Below are positions 50,027-63,107 of a stretch of DNA of 64,000 nucleotides, one piece after another (positions within the stretch are counted from its first letter, which is position 1; the number at the start of each line of letters is the position of its first letter). The notes below the pieces were generated by a model, which saw nothing but the letters and a program-made list of their open reading frames with translations, searched no databases and was not told the DNA's origin. Source of the DNA: Cyprinodon diabolis (taxonomy: Eukaryota; Chordata; Actinopteri; Cyprinodontiformes; Cyprinodontidae); the NCBI GenBank assembly GCA_030533445.1, contig CM060068.1, positions 49,951,531 to 50,015,530 on the forward strand. The letters are read 5' to 3'. Position numbers and translations under genes: made by a program.

Positions 50027-53000
50027 ATTGATCTGGTTTTTAATGGGCTCTGGTTCATAAAGGGCTCTGGTTTATAAAAGGCTCTGGTTTATAACCGGCT
50101 TTGGTTTGTAAGGGCTCTGGTTTATAACGGGCTCTGGTTTATAACCGGCATTGGTTTATAAAGAGCTCTGGTTCATAAAGGGCTCGGGTTTTTAAAGGGC
50201 TCTGGTTTATTACAGGCTCTGGTAAAGGGCTTTGGTTTCTATAGGGCTTTGGTTTCTAAAGAGCTTGGTTTATAACCGGCTTTGGTTTATAAAGGGCTCT
50301 GGTTTATAAAGGGCTCTGGTTTGTAAAGGGCTCTGGTTTATAACGGGCTCTGGTTTATGAAGGGCTCTGGTTTATAAAGGGCTCTGGTTTTTCAAGGGCT
50401 CTGGTTTTTAACATCCTATGGCTTATAATGGGCTTTGGTTTAAAAAGGCCTCTGGTTTATAAAAGGCTCTGGTTTATAATGGGCTCTGGTTTATAACGGG
50501 CTCTGGTTTAAAAAGGGCTTTTGTTTCTAAAGGGCTTTGGTTTCTAAAGGGCTTTGGTTTATAAAGGGCTCTGGATTATAAAGGGCTTTGGTTTATAAAG
50601 GCTTCTGGTTTATAAAGGGCTCTGGTTTATAACAGGCTCTGGTTTATAACCGTCTTTGGTTTATAACGGGCTCTGGTTTATAACCAGCTTTGGTTTATAA
50701 AGGGCTCTGGTTTATAACCAGCTTTGGTTTATAAAGGGCTCTGGTTTATAAAGGGCTATGATTCATAACGGGCTCTGATTTATAACCGGCTTTGGTTTAT
50801 AAAGGGCTCTAGTTTATAACCTGCTCTGGTTTATAAAGGCTTCTGGTTTATAACGGTTTCTGGTTTATAACGGGCTCTGGTTAATAACCAGCTTTGGTTC
50901 ATAAAGGGCTCTAGTTTATAAAGGGTTATGATTCATAACGGGCTCTGATTCATAACCGGCTATGGTTTATAAAGGGCTCTAGTTTATAAAGGGCTATGAT
51001 TGATAACGGGCTCTGCTTTATAACCGGCTTTGGTTTATAAAGGGCTCTGGTTTATAACTGCATTTGGTTTATAATGGGCTCTGGTTTATAACCGTCTTTG
51101 GTTTATACAGGGCTCTGGTTTATAAAGGTCTCTGGTTTATAACGGGCTCTGGTTTATTACATGCTCTGGTATATAAAGTGCTTTTGTTTCTAAAGAGCTT
51201 TGGTTTCTAAAGGGCTTAAATTTATAAAGGGCTCTGGTTTTTAATTGGCTCTGATTTATAACCGTCTTTGGTTTATAAAGCGTTCTAGTTTATAAAGGGC
51301 TATGATTCATAATGGGCTCTGATTTATAACCGGCTTTGGTTTATAAAGCGCTCTAGTTTATAACGGGCTCTGGTTTATAACCGTCTTTGGTTTACACAGG
51401 GCTCTGGTTTATAAGGGGCTCTGGTTTATAAAGGGCTCTGGTTTATTACAGGCTCTGGTATATAAAGGGCTTTGGTTTATACAGTGCGCTGGTTTATAAA
51501 GGGCTCTGGTTTATAAAGGGCTCTGGTTTATAATGGGCTCTGGTTTATAAAGGGCTCTGGTTTTTAATGGGCTCTGGTTCATACAGGGCTCTGGTTTATA
51601 ACCGTCTTTGGTTTATAACGGGCTCTGGTTTATAACCGTCTTTGGTTTATAACGGGCTCTGGTTTATAAAGGCTTCTGGTTTATAAAGGGCTCTGGTTTA
51701 TAACAGGCTCTGGTTTGCAACCGTCTTTGGTTTATAACGGGCTCTGGTTTATAACCAGCTTTGGTTTATAAAGGGCTCTAGTTTATAAAGGGCTATGATT
51801 GATAACGGGCTCTGATTTATAACCGGATTTGGTTTATAAAGAGTTTTGGTTGATAAAAGGGCTCGGGTTTATAAAGGGCTCTGGTTTATAAAGGGCTCTG
51901 GTTTATAACGGGCTCTGGTTTATAAAGGGCTCTGGTTTTTCAAGGGCTCTGGTTTTTAACATCCTATGGCTTATAACGGGCTTTGGTTTAAAAAGGCCTC
52001 TGGTTTATAAAAGGCTCTGGCTTATAACGGGCTTTGGTTTAAAAAGGCCTCTGGTTTATAACTGCATTTGGTTTATAAAGGGCTCTGGCTTATAACGGGC
52101 TCTGCTTTATAACCGGCTTTGGTTTATAAAGGGCTCTGGTTTATAACGGGCTCTGCTTTATAACCGGCTTTGGTTTATAAAGGGCACTGGTTTATAAAGG
52201 GCTCTGGTTTATTACAGGCTCTGGTATATAAAGGGCTCTGGTTTATAAAGGGCTCTGGTTTATAACAGGCTCTGGTTTATAAAGGGCTCTGGTTTTTAAC
52301 ATCCTCTGGCTTATAACGGGCTTTGGTTTAAAAAGCCCTCTGGTTTATAAAAGGCTCTGGCTTATAACGGGCTTTGGTTTAAAAAGGCCTCTGGTTTATA
52401 ACAGGATTTGGTTTATAAAGGGCTCTGGTTTTTAAAGGGCTCTGGTTTATAACGGGCTCTGGTTTATAAAGGGCTGTGGTTTATAACGGGCTCTGGTTTA
52501 TAACCAGCTTTGGTTTATAAAGGGCTCTGGTTTATAAAGGGTTATGATTCATAACGGGCTCTGGCTTATAAGCGGCTTTGGTTTAAAAAGGCGTCTGGTT
52601 TATAAAAGGCTCTGGTTTATAACCGGCTTTGGTTTATAAAGGGCTCTGGTTTGTAAGGGGGTCTGATTTATAACCGGCTTTGGTTTATAAAGGGCTCTGG
52701 TTTATAAAGGGCTCTGGTATATTACAGGCTCTGGTATATAAAGGGCTTTGGTTTATACAGGGCGCTGGTTTATAAAGGGCTCTGGTTTATAAAGGGCTCT
52801 GGTTTGTAACAGCCTCTGGTTTATAAAGGGCTCTGGTTTTTAATGGGCTCTGGTTCATACAGGGCTCTGGTTTATAACCGTCTTTGGTTTATAACGGGCT
52901 CTGTTTATAACCGTCTTTGGTTTATAATGGGCTCTGGTTTATAAAGGCTTCTGGTTTATAAAGGGCTCTGGTTAATAACAGGCTCTGGTTTACAACCGTC

Positions 53001-53775
53001 TTTGGTTTATAACGGGCTCTGGTTTATAACCAGCTTTGGTTTATAAAGGGCTCTGGTTTATAAATTGTTATGATTCATAACAGGCTCTGATTTATAACCG
53101 GCTATGGTTAATAAAGGGCTCTGGTTTTTAATGGGCTCTGGTTCATAAAGGGCTCTGGCTTATAAGCGGCTTTGGTTTAAAAAGGCGTCTGGTTTATTAA
53201 AAGGCTCTGGCTTATAACCGGCTTTGGTTTATAAAGGGCTCTGGTTTATAACGGGCTCTGATTTATAACCGGCTTTGGTTTATACAGGGCGCTGGTTTAT
53301 GAAGGGCTCTGGTTTATAAAGGGCTCTGGTTTATAACGGGCTCTGGTATATAAAGGGCTCCGGTTTTAAATGTCCTCTGGTTCATACAGGGCTTGGTTTA
53401 TAACTGTCTTTGGTTTATAACGGGCTCTGGTTTATAACCGTCTTTGGTTTATAACGGGCTCTGGTTTATAAAGGCTTCTGGTTTATAAAGGGCTCTGGTT
53501 TATAACAGGCTCTGGTTTACAACTGTCTTTGGTTTATAACGGGCTCTGATTTATAACCGGCTATGGTTTATAAAGGGCTCTAGTTTATAACGGGCTCTGG
53601 TTTATAACTGTCTTTGGTTTATAAAGGGCTCTAGTTTATAAAGGGCTATGATTCATAACGGGCTCTTATTTATAACCGGCTCTGGTTTAACAGGCTCTGG
53701 TATATAAAGTGCTTTGGTTTCTAAAGAGCTTTGGGTTCTAAATGGCTTTAGTTTATAACGGGCTCTGGTTAATAA
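50027..53775 (+). repeat. Higher-order unit with unit-7-like middle (3,749 bp)
   Basis: Contains AACCTGCTCTGG (50818), AACGGTTTCTGG, AAAGCGTTCTAG (near 51278), TTGCAACCGTC, GGGCTCGGG (51859) and AAAGCCCTCTGG (52331), in the order found in 31554-34000. A single monomer (17 bp, with TTTTTCAAG) is missing near 52290 relative to 59711. TTTATTAAAAGG near 53193 recurs near 60628. Confidence 0.78.
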
Positions 53776-55501
53776 ATTGATCTGGTTTTTAATGGGCTCA
53801 TGTTCATAAAGGGCTCTGGTTTATAAAGGGCTCTGGTTTATAATGGGACTGGTTCATAAAGGGCTCTGGCTTATAAGCGGCTTTGGTTTAAAAAGGCGTC
53901 CAATTTATGAAAGGCTCTGGTTTATAACCGCCTTTGGTTTATAAAGGGCTCTGGTTTATAACGGGCTCTGGTTTATAACCGGCATTGGTTTATAAAGAGC
54001 TCTGGTTGATAAAGGGCTCGGGTTTTTAAAGGGCTCTGGTTTATTACAGGCTCTGGTAAAGGGCTTTGGTTTCTATAGGGCTTTGGTTTCTAAAGAGCTT
54101 GGTTTATAACCGGCTTTGGTTTATAAAGGGCTCTGGTTTATAAAGGGCTCTGGTTTGTAAAGGGCTCTGGTTTATAACGGGCTCTGGTTTATAAAGGGCT
54201 CTGGTTTTTCAAGGGCTCTGGTTTTTATCATCCTATGGCTTATAACGGGCTTTGGTTTAAAAAGGTCTCTGGTTTATAAAAGGCTCTGGTTTATAATGGG
54301 CTCTGGTTTATAACGGGCTCTGGTTTAAAAAGGGCTTTTGTTTCTAAAGGGCTTTGGTTTCAAAAGGGCTTTGGTGTATAAAGGGCTCTGGATTATAAAG
54401 GGCTTTGGTTTATAAAGGCTTCTGGTTTATAAAGGGCTCTGGTTTATAACAGGCTCTGGTTTATAACCGTCTTTGGTTTATAACGGGCTCTGGTTTATAA
54501 CCAGCTTTGGTTTATAAAGGGCTCTGGTTTATAACCAGCTTTGGTTTATAAAGGGCTCTGGTTTATAAAGGGCTATGATTCATAACGGGCTCTGATTTAT
54601 AACCGGCTTTGGTTTATAAAGGGCTCTAATTTAAAACCGGCTCTGGTTTATAAAGGCTTCTGGTTTATAACAGTTTCTGGTTTATAACGGGCTCTGGTTA
54701 ATAACCAGCTTTGGTTCATAAAGGGCTCTGGTTTATAAAGGGTTATGATTCATAACGGGCTCTGATTCATAACCGGCTATGGTTTATAAAGGGCTCTAGT
54801 TTATAAAGGGCTATGATTGATAACGGGCTCTGCTTTATAACCGGCTTTGGTTTATAAAGGGCTCTGGTTTATAACTGCATTTGGTTTATAAAGGGCTCTG
54901 GTTTATAACGGGCTCTGCTTTATAACCGGCTTTGGTTTATAAAGTGCACTGGTATATAAAGGGCTCTGGTTTATTACAGGCTCTGGTATATAAAGGGGTT
55001 TGGTTTATACAGGGCGCTGGTTTATAAAGGGCTCTGGTTTATAAAGGGCTCTGGTTTATAACGGGCTCTGGTATATAAAGGGCTCTGGTTTTAAATGTCC
55101 TCTGGTTCATACAGGGCTCTGGTTTATAACTGTCTTTGGTTTATAACGGGCTCTAGTTTATAAAGGCTTCTGATTTATAACGGGCTCTAGTTTATAAAGG
55201 CTTCTGGTTTATAAAGGGCTCTGGTTTATAACAGCCTCTGGTTTACAACTGTCTTTGGTTTATAACGGGCTCTGATTTATAACCGGCTATGGTTTATAAA
55301 GGGCTCTAGTTTATAACGGGCTCTGGTTTATAACTGTCTTTGGTTTATAAAGGGCTCTAGTTTATAAAGGGCTATGATTCATAACGGGCTCTGATTTATA
55401 ACCGGCTCTGGTATAACAGGCTCTGGTATATAAAGTGCTTCGGTTTCTAAAGAGCTTTGGCTTCTAAATGGCTTTAGTTTATAACGGGCTCTGGTTAATA
55501 A
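53776..55501 (+). repeat. Shortened unit (1,726 bp)
   Basis: Starts with ATTGATCTGG and the rare GGGCTCATGTTC (near 53794), both repeated 7,436 bp later at 61212 and 61230. It is 170 bp shorter than its counterpart 61212-63107 (1,896 bp). One 17-bp monomer (TTTATGAAGGG) is lost near 54190. Nine monomers (153 bp) are lost near 54935, between two GGCTTTGGTTTATAAAG monomers. Confidence 0.82.
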
Positions 55502-56103
55502 ATTGATCTGGTTTTTAATGGGCTCTGGTTCATAAAGGGCTCTGGCTTATAAGCGGCTTTGGTTTATAAAGGGCTCTGGTTTATAACGGGCTCTGGTTTA
55601 TAACCGGCTTTGGTTTATAAAGAGCTCTGGTTGATAAAGGGCTCTGGTTTTTAAAGGGGTCTTATTTATTACAGGCTCTGGTTTTTCAAGGGCTCTGGTT
55701 TTTAACATCCTATGGCTTATAACGGGCTTTGGTTTAAAAAGGCCTCTGTTTATAAAAGGCTCTGGTTTATAATGGGCTCTGGTTTATAACGGGCTCTGGT
55801 TTAAAAAGGGCTTTTGTTTCTAAAGGGCTTTGGTTTCTAAAGGGCTTTGGTTTATAAAGGGCTCTGGATTATAAAGGGCTTTGGTTTATAAAGGCTTCTG
55901 GTTTATAAAGGGCTCTGGTTTATAACAGGCTCTGGTTTATAACCGTCTTTGGTTTATAACGGGCTCTGGTTTATAACCAGCTTTGGTTTATAAAGGGCTC
56001 TGGTTTATAACCAGCTTTGGTTTATAAAGGGCTCTGGTTTATAAAGGGCTATGATTCATAACGGGCTCTGATTTATAACCGGCTTTGGTTTATAAAGGGC
56101 TCT
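55502..56103 (+). repeat. Unit fragment with deletion joint near 55,680
   Basis: Starts with ATTGATCTGG. At about 55680 the TTTATTACAGGCTCTGG monomer runs straight into TTTTTCAAGGG, skipping the 13-bp monomer and the stretch that normally follows. It then leads into the AAAAAGGGCTTTTG and GGATTATAAAGG monomers and the duplicated region starting at 56104. Also contains a 16-bp monomer, GCCTCTGTTTATAAAA (near 55742). Confidence 0.7.
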
Positions 56104-58279
56104 AGTTTATAACCGGCTCTGGTTTATAAAGGCTTCTGGTTTATAACGGTTTCTGGTTTATAACGGGCTCTGGTTAATAACCAGCTTTGGTTCATAAAGG
56201 GCTCTAGTTTATAAAGGGTTATGATTCATAACGGGCTCTGATTCATAACCGGCTATGGTTTATAAAGGGCTCTAGTTTATAAAGGGCTATGATTGATAAC
56301 GGGCTCTGCTTTATAACCGGCTTTGGTTTATAAAGGGCTCTGGTTTATAACTGCATTTGGTTTATAATGGGCTCTGGTTTATAACCGTCTTTGGTTTATA
56401 CAGGGCTCTGGTTTATAAAGGTCTCTGGTTTATAACGGGCTCTGGTTTATTACATGCTCTGGTATATAAAGTGCTTTTGTTTCTAAAGAGCTTTGGTTTC
56501 TAAAGGGCTTAAGTTTATAAAGGGCTCTGGTTTTTAATTGGCTCTGATTTATAACCGTCTTTGGTTTATAAAGCGTTCTAGTTTATAAAGGGCTATGATT
56601 CATAATGGGCTCTGATTTATAACCGGCTTTGGTTTATAAAGCGCTCTAGTTTATAACGGGCTCTGGTTTATAACCGTCTTTGGTTTACACAGGGCTCTGG
56701 TTTATAAGGGGCTCTGGTTTATAAAGGGCTCTGGTTTATTACAGGCTCTGGTATATAAACGGCTTTGGTTTATACAGTGCGCTGGTTTATAAACGGCTCT
56801 GGTTTATAAAGGGCTCTGGTTTATAATGGGCTCTGGTTTATAAAGGGCTCTGGTTTTTAATGGGCTCTGGTTCATACAGGGCTCTGGTTTATAACCGTCT
56901 TTGGTTTATAACGGGCTCTGGTTTATAACCGTCTTTGGTTTATAACGGGCTCTGGTTTATAAAGGCTTCTGGTTTATAAAGGGCTCTGGTTTATAACCAG
57001 CTTTGGTTTATAAAGGGCTCTAGTTTATAAAGGGCTATGATTGATAACGGGCTCTGATTTATAACCGGATTTGGTTTATAAAGAGTTTTGGTTGATAAAA
57101 GGGCTCGGGTTTATAAAGGGCTCTGGTTTATAAAGGGCTCTGGTTTATAACGGGCTCTGGTTTATAAAGGGCTCTGGTTTTTCAAGGGCTCTGGTTTTTA
57201 ACATCCTATGGCTTATAACGGGCTTTGGTTTAAAAAGGCCTCTGGTTTATAAAAGGCTCTGGCTTATAACGGGCTTTGGTTTAAAAAGGCCTCTGGTTTA
57301 TAACTGCATTTGGTTTATAAAGGGCTCTGGCTTATAACGGGCTCTGCTTTATAACCGGCTTTGGTTTATAAAGGGCTCTGGTTTATAACGGGCTCTGCTT
57401 TATAACCGGCTTTGGTTTATAAAGGGCACTGGTTTATAAAGGGCTCTGGTTTATTACAGGCTCTGGTATATAAAGGGCTCTGGTTTATAAAGGGCTCTGG
57501 TTTATAACAGGCTCTGGTTTATAAAGGGCTCTGGTTTTTCAAGGGCTCTGGTTTTTAACATCCTCTGGCTTATAACGGGCTTTGGTTTAAAAAGCCCTCT
57601 GGTTTATAAAAGGCTCTGGCTTATAACGGGCTTTGGTTTAAAAAGCCCTCTGGTTTATAAAAGGCTCTGGCTTATAACGGGCTTTGGTTTAAAAAGGCCT
57701 CTGGTTTATAACAGGATTTGGTTTATAAAGGGCTCTGGTTTTTAAAGGGCTCTGGTTTATAACGGGCTCTGGTTTATAAAGGGCTGTGGTTTATAACGGG
57801 CTCTGGTTTATAACCAGCTTTGGTTTATAAAGGGCTCTGGTTTATAAAGGGTTATGATTCATAACGGGCTCTGGCTTATAAGCGGCTTTGGTTTAAAAAG
57901 GCGTCTGGTTTATAAAAGGCTCTGGTTTATAACCGGCTTTGGTTTATAAAGGGCTCTGGTTTGTAAGGGGGTCTGATTTATAACCGGCTTTGGTTTATAA
58001 AGGGCTCTGGTTTATAAAGGGCTCTGGTATATTACAGGCTCTGGTATATAAAGGGCTTTGGTTTATACAGGGCGCTGGTTTATAAAGGGCTCTGGTTTAT
58101 AAAGGGCTCTGGTTTGTAACAGCCTCTGGTTTATAAACGGCTCTGGTTTTTAATGGGCTCTGGTTCATACAGGGCTCTGGTTTATAACCGTCTTTGGTTT
58201 ATAACGGGCTCTGTTTATAACCGTCTTTGGTTTATAATGGGCTCTGGTTTATAAAGGCTTCTGGTTTATAAAGGGCTCT
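56104..58279 (+). repeat. 2,176-bp tandem unit, first copy
   Basis: Starts AGTTTATAACCGGCTCTGG at 56104, and the same sequence restarts at 58280 (128 monomers). GGGCTCGGGT at 57101 and 59277 confirms offset 2,176. Three extra monomers near 57593-57694 are absent from the second copy. Confidence 0.87.
57593..57694 (+). repeat. 51-bp local duplication (three monomers, twice)
   Basis: The trimer with AAAAGCCCTCTGG, TTTATAAAAGG and GGCTTATAACGGG occurs twice in a row here, but only once in the equivalent place at 59760-59815 and at 52325. This explains the 2,176 versus 2,125 bp difference between the two large tandem copies. Edges are approximate. Confidence 0.8.
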
Positions 58280-60404
58280 AGTTTATAACCGGCTCTGGTT
58301 TATAAAGGCTTCTGGTTTATAACGGTTTCTGGTTTATAACGGGCTCTGGTTAATAACCAGCTTTGGTTCATAAAGGGCTCTAGTTTATAAAGGGTTATGA
58401 TTCATAACGGGCTCTGATTCATAACCGGCTATGGTTTATAAAGGGCTCTAGTTTATAAAGGGCTATGATTGATAACGGGCTCTGCTTTATAACCGGCTTT
58501 GGTTTATAAAGGGCTCTGGTTTATAACTGCATTTGGTTTATAATGGGCTCTGGTTTATAACAGTCTTTGGTTTATACAGGGCTCTGGTTTATAAAGGTCT
58601 CTGGTTTATAACGGGCTCTGGTTTATTACATGCTCTGGTATATAAAGTGCTTTTGTTTCTAAAGAGCTTTGGTTTCTAAAGGGCTTAAGTTTATAAAGGG
58701 CTCTGGTTTTTAATTGGCTCTGATTTATAACCGTCTTTGGTTTATAAAGCGTTCTAGTTTATAAAGGGCTATGATTCATAATGGGCTCTGATTTATAACC
58801 GGCTTTGGTTTATAAATCGCTCTAGTTTATAACGGGCTCTGGTTTATAACCGTCTTTGGTTTACACAGGGCTCTGGTTTATAAGGGGCTCTGGTTTATAA
58901 AGGGCTCTGGTTTATTACAGGCTCTGGTATATAAACGGCTTTGGTTTATACAGTGCGCTGGTTTATAAAGGGCTCTGGTTTATAAAGGGCTCTGGTTTAT
59001 AATGGGCTCTGGTTTATAAAGGGCTCTGGTTTTTAATGGGCTCTGGTTCATACAGGGCTCTGGTTTATAACCGTCTTTGGTTTATAACGGGCTCTGGTTT
59101 ATAACCGTCTTTGGTTTATAACGGGCTCTGGTTTATAAAGGCTTCTGGTTTATAAAGGGCTCTGGTTTATAACCAGCTTTGGTTTATAAAGGGCTCTAGT
59201 TTATAAAGGGCTATGATTGATAACGGGCTCTGATTTATAACCGGATTTGGTTTATAAAGAGTTTTGGTTGATAAAAGGGCTCGGGTTTATAAAGGGCTCT
59301 GGTTTATAAAGGGCTCTGGTTTATAACGGGCTCTGGTTTATAAAGGGCTCTGGTTTTTCAAGGGCTCTGGTTTTTAACATCCTATGGCTTATAACGGGCT
59401 TTGGTTTAAAAAGGCCTCTGGTTTATAAAAGGCTCTGGCTTATAACGGGCTTTGGTTTAAAAAGGCCTCTGGTTTATAACTGCATTTGGTTTATAAAGGG
59501 CTCTGGCTTATAACGGGCTCTGCTTTATAACCGGCTTTGGTTTATAAAGGGCTCTGGTTTATAACGGGCTCTGCTTTATAACCGGCTTTGGTTTATAAAG
59601 GGCACTGGTTTATAAAGGGCTCTGGTTTATTACAGGCTCTGGTATATAAAGGGCTCTGGTTTATAAAGGGCTCTGGTTTATAACAGGCTCTGGTTTATAA
59701 AGGGCTCTGGTTTTTCAAGGGCTCTGGTTTTTAACATCCTCTGGCTTATAACGGGCTTTGGTTTAAAAAGCCCTCTGGTTTATAAAAGGCTCTGGCTTAT
59801 AACGGGCTTTGGTTTAAAAAGGCCTCTGGTTTATAACAGGATTTGGTTTATAAAGGGCTCTGGTTTTTAAAGGGCTCTGGTTTATAACGGGCTCTGGTTT
59901 ATAAAGGGCTGTGGTTTATAACGGGCTCTGGTTTATAACCAGCTTTGGTTTATAAAGGGCTCTGGTTTATAAAGGGTTATGATTCATAACGGGCTCTGGC
60001 TTATAAGCGGCTTTGGTTTAAAAAGGCGTCTGGTTTATAAAAGGCTCTGGTTTATAACCGGCTTTGGTTTATAAAGGGCTCTGGTTTGTAAGGGGGTCTG
60101 ATTTATAACCGGCTTTGGTTTATAAAGGGCTCTGGTTTATAAAGGGCTCTGGTATATTACAGGCTCTGGTATATAAAGGGCTTTGGTTTATACAGGGCGC
60201 TGGTTTATAAAGGGCTCTGGTTTATAAAGGGCTCTGGTTTGTAACAGCCTCTGGTTTATAAAGGGCTCTGGTTTTTAATGGGCTCTGGTTCATACAGGGC
60301 TCTGGTTTATAACCGTCTTTGGTTTATAACGGGCTCTGTTTATAACCGTCTTTGGTTTATAATGGGCTCTGGTTTATAAAGGCTTCTGGTTTATAAAGGG
60401 CTCT
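58280..60404 (+). repeat. 2,125-bp tandem unit, second copy
   Basis: Copy of 56104-58279 less the 51-bp local duplication. It diverges at 60405 (GGTTAATAACAGG instead of AGTTTATAACC). Differences from the first copy include ACAGTCTTTGG near 58559 and AAATCGCTCTAG near 58815, where the first copy has ACCGTC and AAAGCGCTC. Confidence 0.86.
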
Positions 60405-63107
60405 GGTTAATAACAGGCTCTGGTTTACAACCGTCTTTGGTTTATAACGGGCTCTGGTTTATAACCAGCTTTGGTTTATAAAGGGCTCTGGTTTATAAAT
60501 TGTTATGATTCATAACAGGCTCTGATTTATAACCGGCTATGGTTAATAAAGGGCTCTGGTTTTTAATGGGCTCTGGTTCATAAAGGGCTCTGGCTTATAA
60601 GCGGCTTTGGTTTAAAAAGGCGTCTGGTTTATTAAAAGGCTCTGGCTTATAACCGGCTTTGGTTTATAAAGGGCTCTGGTTTATAACGGGCTCTGATTTA
60701 TAACCGGCTTTGGTTTATACAGGGCGCTGGTTTATGAAGGGCTCTGGTTTATAAAGGGCTCTGGTTTATAACGGGCTCTGGTATATAAAGGGCTCCGGTT
60801 TTAAATGTCCTCTGGTTCATACAGGGCTCTGGTTTATAACTATCTTTGGTTTATAACGGGCTCTGGTTTATAACCGTCTTTGGTTTATAACGGGCTCTGG
60901 TTTATAAAGGCTTCTGGTTTATAAAGGGCTCTGGTTTATAACAGGCTCTGGTTTACAACTGTCTTTGGTTTATAACGGGCTCTGATTTATAACCGGCTAT
61001 GGTTTATAAAGGGCTCTAGTTTATAACGGGCTCTGGTTTATAACTGTCTTTGGTTTATAAAGGGCTCTAGTTTATAAAGGGCTATGATTCATAACGGGCT
61101 CTTATTTATAACCGGCTCTGGTTTAACAGGCTCTGGTATATAAAGTGCTTTGGTTTCTAAAGAGCTTTGGGTTCTAAATGGCTTTAGTTTATAACGGGCT
61201 CTGGTTAATAAATTGATCTGGTTTTTAATGGGCTCATGTTCATAAAGGGCTCTGGTTTATAAAGGGCTCTGGTTTATAATGGGACTGGTTCATAAAGGGC
61301 TCTGGCTTATAAGCGGCTTTGGTTTAAAAAGGCGTCCAATTTATGAAAGGCTCTGGTTTATAACCGGCTTTGGTTTATAAAGGGCTCTGGTTTATAACGG
61401 GCTCTGGTTTATAACCGGCATTGGTTTATAAAGAGCTCTGGTTGATAAAGGGCTCTGGTTTTTAAAGGGCTCTGGTTTATTACAGGCTCTGGTAAAGGGC
61501 TTTGGTTTCTATAGGGCTTTGGTTTCTAAAGAGCTTGGTTTATAACCGGCTTTGGTTTATAAAGGGCTCTGGTTTATAAAGGGCTCTGGTTTGTAAAGGG
61601 CTCTGGTTTATAACGGGCTCTGGTTTATGAAGGGCTCTGGTTTATAAAGGGCTCTGGTTTTTCAAGGGCTCTGGTTTTTATCATCCTATGGCTTATAACG
61701 GGCTTTGGTTTAAAAAGGTCTCTGGTTTATAAAAGGCTCTGGTTTATAATGGGCTCTGGTTTATAACGGGCTCTGGTTTAAAAAGGGCTTTTGTTTCTAA
61801 AGGGCTTTGGTTTCTAAAGGGCTTTGGTGTATAAAGGGCTCTGGATTATAAAGGGCTTTGGTTTATAAAGGCTTCTGGTTTATAAAGGGCTCTGATTTAT
61901 AACAGGCTCTGGTTTATAACCGTCTTTGGTTTATAACGGGCTCTGGTTTATAACCAGCTTTGGTTTATAAAGGGCTCTGGTTTATAACCAGCTTTGGTTT
62001 ATAAAGGGCTCTGGTTTATAAAGGGCTATGATTCATAACGGGCTCTGATTTATAACCGGCTTTGGTTTATAAAGGGCTCTAGTTTAAAAAAGGCTCTGGT
62101 TTATAAAGGCTTCTGGTTTATAACGGTTTCTGGTTTATAACGGGCTCTGGTTAATAACCAGCTTTGGTTCATAAAGGGCTCTGGTTTATAAAGGGTTATG
62201 ATTCATAACGGGCTCTGATTCATAACCGGCTATGGTTTATAAAGGGCTCTAGTTTATAAAGGGCTATGATTGATAACGGGCTCTGCTTTATAACCGGCTT
62301 TGGTTTATAAAGGGCTCTGGTTTATAACTGCATTTGGTTTATAAAGGGCTCTGGTTTATAACGGGCTCTGCTTTATAACCGGCTTTGGTTTATAAAGGGC
62401 TCTGGTTTATAAAGGGCTCTGGTTTATTACAGGCTCTGGCTTATAATGGACTTTGGTTTAAAAAGGCCTCTGGTTTATAACTGCATTTGGTTTATAAAGG
62501 GCTCTGGTTTATAACGGGCTCTGCTTTATAACCGGCTTTGGTTTATAAAGTGCACTGGTATATAAAGGGCTCTGGTTTATTACAGGCTCTGGTATATAAA
62601 GGGCTTTGGTTTATACAGGGCGCTGGTTTATAAAGGGCTCTGGTTTATAAAGGGCTCTGGTTTATAACGGGCTCTGGTATATAAAGGGCTCTGGTTTTAA
62701 ATGTCCTCTGGTTCATACAGGGCTCTGGTTTATAACTGTCTTTGGTTTATAACGGGCTCTAGTTTATAAAGGCTTCTGGTTTATAACGGGCTCTAGTTTA
62801 TAAAGGCTTCTGGTTTATAAAGGGCTCTGGTTTATAACAGCCTCTGGTTTACAACTGTCTTTGGTTTATAACGGGCTCTGATTTATAACCGGCTATGGTT
62901 TATAAAGGGCTCTAGTTTATAACGGGCTCTGGTTTATAACTGTCTTTGGTTTATAAAGGGCTCTAGTTTATAAAGGGCTATGATTCATAACGGGCTCTGA
63001 TTTATAACCGGCTCTGGTATAACAGGCTCTGGTATATAAAGTGCTTCGGTTTCTAAAGAGCTTTGGCTTCTAAATGGCTTTAGTTTATAACGGGCTCTGG
63101 TTAATAA
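60405..63107 (+). repeat. Distal copy of the 7,436-bp long-range repeat
   Basis: Matches about 52970-55501 at an offset of 7,435 bp, becoming 7,436 after a 1-bp deletion in the left copy (GGGCTTGG near 53391 versus GGGCTCTGG near 60826). Shares TTTATTAAAAGG, GGGCTCATGTTC (near 61230) and TTGGGTTCTAAATGG. Retains the 153-bp and 17-bp stretches lost from the left copy. Confidence 0.85.
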
